Position numbers and translations under genes: made by a program. Below, in pieces: positions 31,240 through 32,797 of a stretch of 32,797 nt of DNA. The stretch covers positions 1 through 32,797 of the forward strand of contig NZ_JAFAGT010000025.1 in the NCBI RefSeq assembly GCF_019237615.1, in the 5' to 3' direction. The notes under the pieces were generated by a model that ran no database searches, was not told the origin of the DNA, and worked only from the letters and a program-made list of their open reading frames with translations. Source of the stretch: Roseateles sp. Lineage in GTDB: Bacteria; Pseudomonadota; Gammaproteobacteria; Burkholderiales; Burkholderiaceae_C. The number at the start of each line of letters is the position of its first letter. Positions within the stretch are counted from its first letter, which is position 1.

Positions 31240-32461
31240 GAAAATTCGTCTTCTGAGCGTCTCCATCGGAGACGCTGTCCAGGCGGGGCAGATGCTCCGG
31301 GCATCGACCTATGAATTTCGGTACCTGGCGCCGGAACCTGACCAGCCGACAGTGGCGCTGCTGATGCCGCCCAGCGAGAGCCTCACCTGGCAGGACGGCG
31401 ACTTGTTTCCGCCCATGGACCAAAACCTTCCCGAAGGTGACCTGTTCATGCGGATTCGGGAGCTGTTCCCGAAGCAGCCGATGACTCCGATGCACATGCT
31501 GGCCTTGGTGGGGCGCAACGGGATTGGTCGGCTGGGATTCAGCTTGCCCGACCAGGTCCAGCCCTCCTTGCCGCGGACGTTGAGCAAGGGCGAACTGCTG
31601 AGCACGAAGTACACGCCCGAGGTGTTCAGCGAGCTGGTGGCTGCCTACTTGAGCACGGGTGCGGGCATCGCGGGCATGCAGCCCAAGATCATGGTGCCGG
31701 ACCGTCCCACGGCGCCCATCCCGTCACTCATCGTCAAGGCGGCAAGCGCCGCCTTCCCCGGGTTGGCTGCCAACGAATACCTGTGTCTGACGGCCGCCAA
31801 GCATGCCGGCATCGATGTGCCGCCGTTCGCGTTGTCCGATGATGGCCAGATGTTGGTCTTGGACCGCTTTGACCTGGTCGTCCATGCCGATGGTCGGGTG
31901 GAGCGGCTGGGCTTTGAAGACATCGCGGCGCTGGCGGGGCTGCGGGTGCGCGACGTTCTGTCGGACCGAAAGTACCAGGGCAGCTACCAGCGTGTCGCCG
32001 AGTTGCTGCGCCAGTTCCAGCTTCACAGCAGCAACCTGCATCGCTTCTTCGAGCAGATTGCCTTTTCCATCATGGTCCGCAACGGTGATGCGCACCTCAA
32101 GAACTTCGGGTTGCTATACCGCTCGCGCGAGGAGGTGTGGCTGGCCCCGATGTTCGATGTCGTGACGACCTCCATCTACAAGTACACCCGGTCGCCGGGT
32201 GGGCCGGAGCTTGAAGACCGCACACTTGCGCTGAAGTTGTTCGCTGGCAGGCACCAGACGAAGGCCTATCCGACGACCGATGAGCTGGTGAATTTCGGCC
32301 GCCGCGTGTGCGGCGTCGCTCAGCCCGCGGATGTGATTGCCCGGATAGCGGATGCCATGGGCAAGACTCTGGATGAGGCCAAAGGCGATACGCGTGTCGG
32401 CGCGGCGCTGTGGGGACAGATGGCGCAGGCCTGGGAACAAGGGCGCGCGCACGCGCGATGA
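31229..32461 (+). CDS. hipA: HipA-like serine/threonine kinase toxin
   Basis: The 410-residue toxin kinase resembles HipA, which phosphorylates glutamyl-tRNA synthetase in E. coli and causes growth arrest and persistence; the target here is unknown. Visible motifs are the Gly-rich ATP loop TGAGIAGMQPK, the lysine strand PSLIVKA, the ANEYLCL helix, the catalytic loop MVRNGDAHLKNF (Asp as base) and the metal-binding Asp in LAPMFDVVTT. All catalytic residues seem intact. The length is slightly below E. coli HipA (440 residues). The coding sequence is less GC-rich than the chromosomal core, consistent with horizontal origin. It overlaps the end of hipB by 11 bases, implying coupled translation. 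Confidence 0.92.
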   Translation: MLPEKIRLLSVSIGDAVQAGQMLRASTYEFRYLAPEPDQPTVALLMPPSESLTWQDGDLFPPMDQNLPEGDLFMRIRELFPKQPMTPMHMLALVGRNGIGRLGFSLPDQVQPSLPRTLSKGELLSTKYTPEVFSELVAAYLSTGAGIAGMQPKIMVPDRPTAPIPSLIVKAASAAFPGLAANEYLCLTAAKHAGIDVPPFALSDDGQMLVLDRFDLVVHADGRVERLGFEDIAALAGLRVRDVLSDRKYQGSYQRVAELLRQFQLHSSNLHRFFEQIAFSIMVRNGDAHLKNFGLLYRSREEVWLAPMFDVVTTSIYKYTRSPGGPELEDRTLALKLFAGRHQTKAYPTTDELVNFGRRVCGVAQPADVIARIADAMGKTLDEAKGDTRVGAALWGQMAQAWEQGRAHAR

Positions 32462-32797
32462 GCGAACGGCGCCGACCGGTTTCTCGGCTGCCAGCCTGTT
32501 GATCGGGGAGGGTGCTCACTATTCACCAAGAAAAGTTCGCACTGGCAGCTGCCTCGTCCCCTCAAGAGATGCGTGGGAGCGCCAGTGGGGTTGGCGCCCT
32601 TGTCGGCCAAACCTCTCCGCCGCCGATGTCTTCCATCTGTCCCTAACGCCCTACAGGGACTTCCCGGTTAATCAAGCGGATTGATGTGGGCGGTATTCGG
32701 TGGTCGCCTTTGCTGTTTTCCTCAAGACCTGAGTTCGGGTTCGATGCAGTACCACAGAGAACAGACTGCACATCTACAGGCGGCCTTGTTGCACCCG
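32462..32797. other. Gene-free right end, with a weak hairpin
   Basis: No supported gene is seen in the last 336 bases. GCGCCA (32579-32584) and TGGCGC (32592-32597) form a hairpin with a 7-base loop that could terminate hipBA, but no T tract follows. The last bases GGCCTTGTTGCAC recall the outer end of some insertion sequences, but the window stops before that can be judged. Confidence 0.35.

Noticed and set aside
32780-32797. Start of an insertion sequence at the right end (GGCCTTGTTGCAC)
   Set aside because: Only about 15 bases are visible; similar words occur at several IS ends, so no family can be assigned.

Overview
The window is GC-rich chromosomal DNA from a betaproteobacterium. Gene content and order (type IV pilus minor pilins with PilY1, mlaFEDACB with mlaA inside, zwf-hexR divergent from tal-pgi, and pilBCD-coaE-zapD-yacG) are typical of Burkholderiales, probably a Roseateles/Rubrivivax/Comamonadaceae-like genus. 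No rRNA, tRNA or CRISPR array was found.

Left edge (1-2320) looks like accessory DNA. It opens with five 23-bp tandem repeats that resemble the multiple terminal repeats of IS21-family insertion sequences. These abut a reading frame that has lost its start codon. Next come an unrecognised gene with features of an ADP-ribosyltransferase-like fold, a protein made of two fused ribbon-helix-helix (RHH) modules behind a strong promoter/operator, and a convergent, tail-overlapping gene with a C-terminal RHH-like segment and its own palindromic operator.

The core runs from about 2450 to 30430. (i) A minus-strand operon pilE-fimT-pilV-pilW-pilX-pilY1 encodes the minor pilins and tip adhesin of a type IV pilus. 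(ii) A plus-strand operon mlaF-E-D-A-C-B encodes the phospholipid transport system that maintains outer-membrane asymmetry. (iii) A carbon-metabolism block has zwf-hexR on the minus strand and, divergently, tal-pgi-HAD phosphatase, with a candidate HexR site between them. (iv) A minus-strand operon pilB-pilC-pilD-coaE-zapD-yacG encodes the pilus assembly ATPase, platform protein and prepilin peptidase, then CoA synthesis, FtsZ bundling and the gyrase inhibitor. The start of pilB contains a run of eight C residues that puts the obvious ATG out of frame. (v) A MalT-type LuxR regulator is followed by an NmrA-like NAD(P)-binding protein and an unrecognised exported protein.

Right edge (30430-32797) is less GC-rich and carries a hipB-hipA toxin-antitoxin pair. 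Three similar palindromes lie about 40 bp apart upstream, two of them overlapping the -35 box and the start codon.

The best candidates for something undescribed are the left-edge cassette, the pilB homopolymer and the hipBA operator array. Everything else is standard housekeeping.
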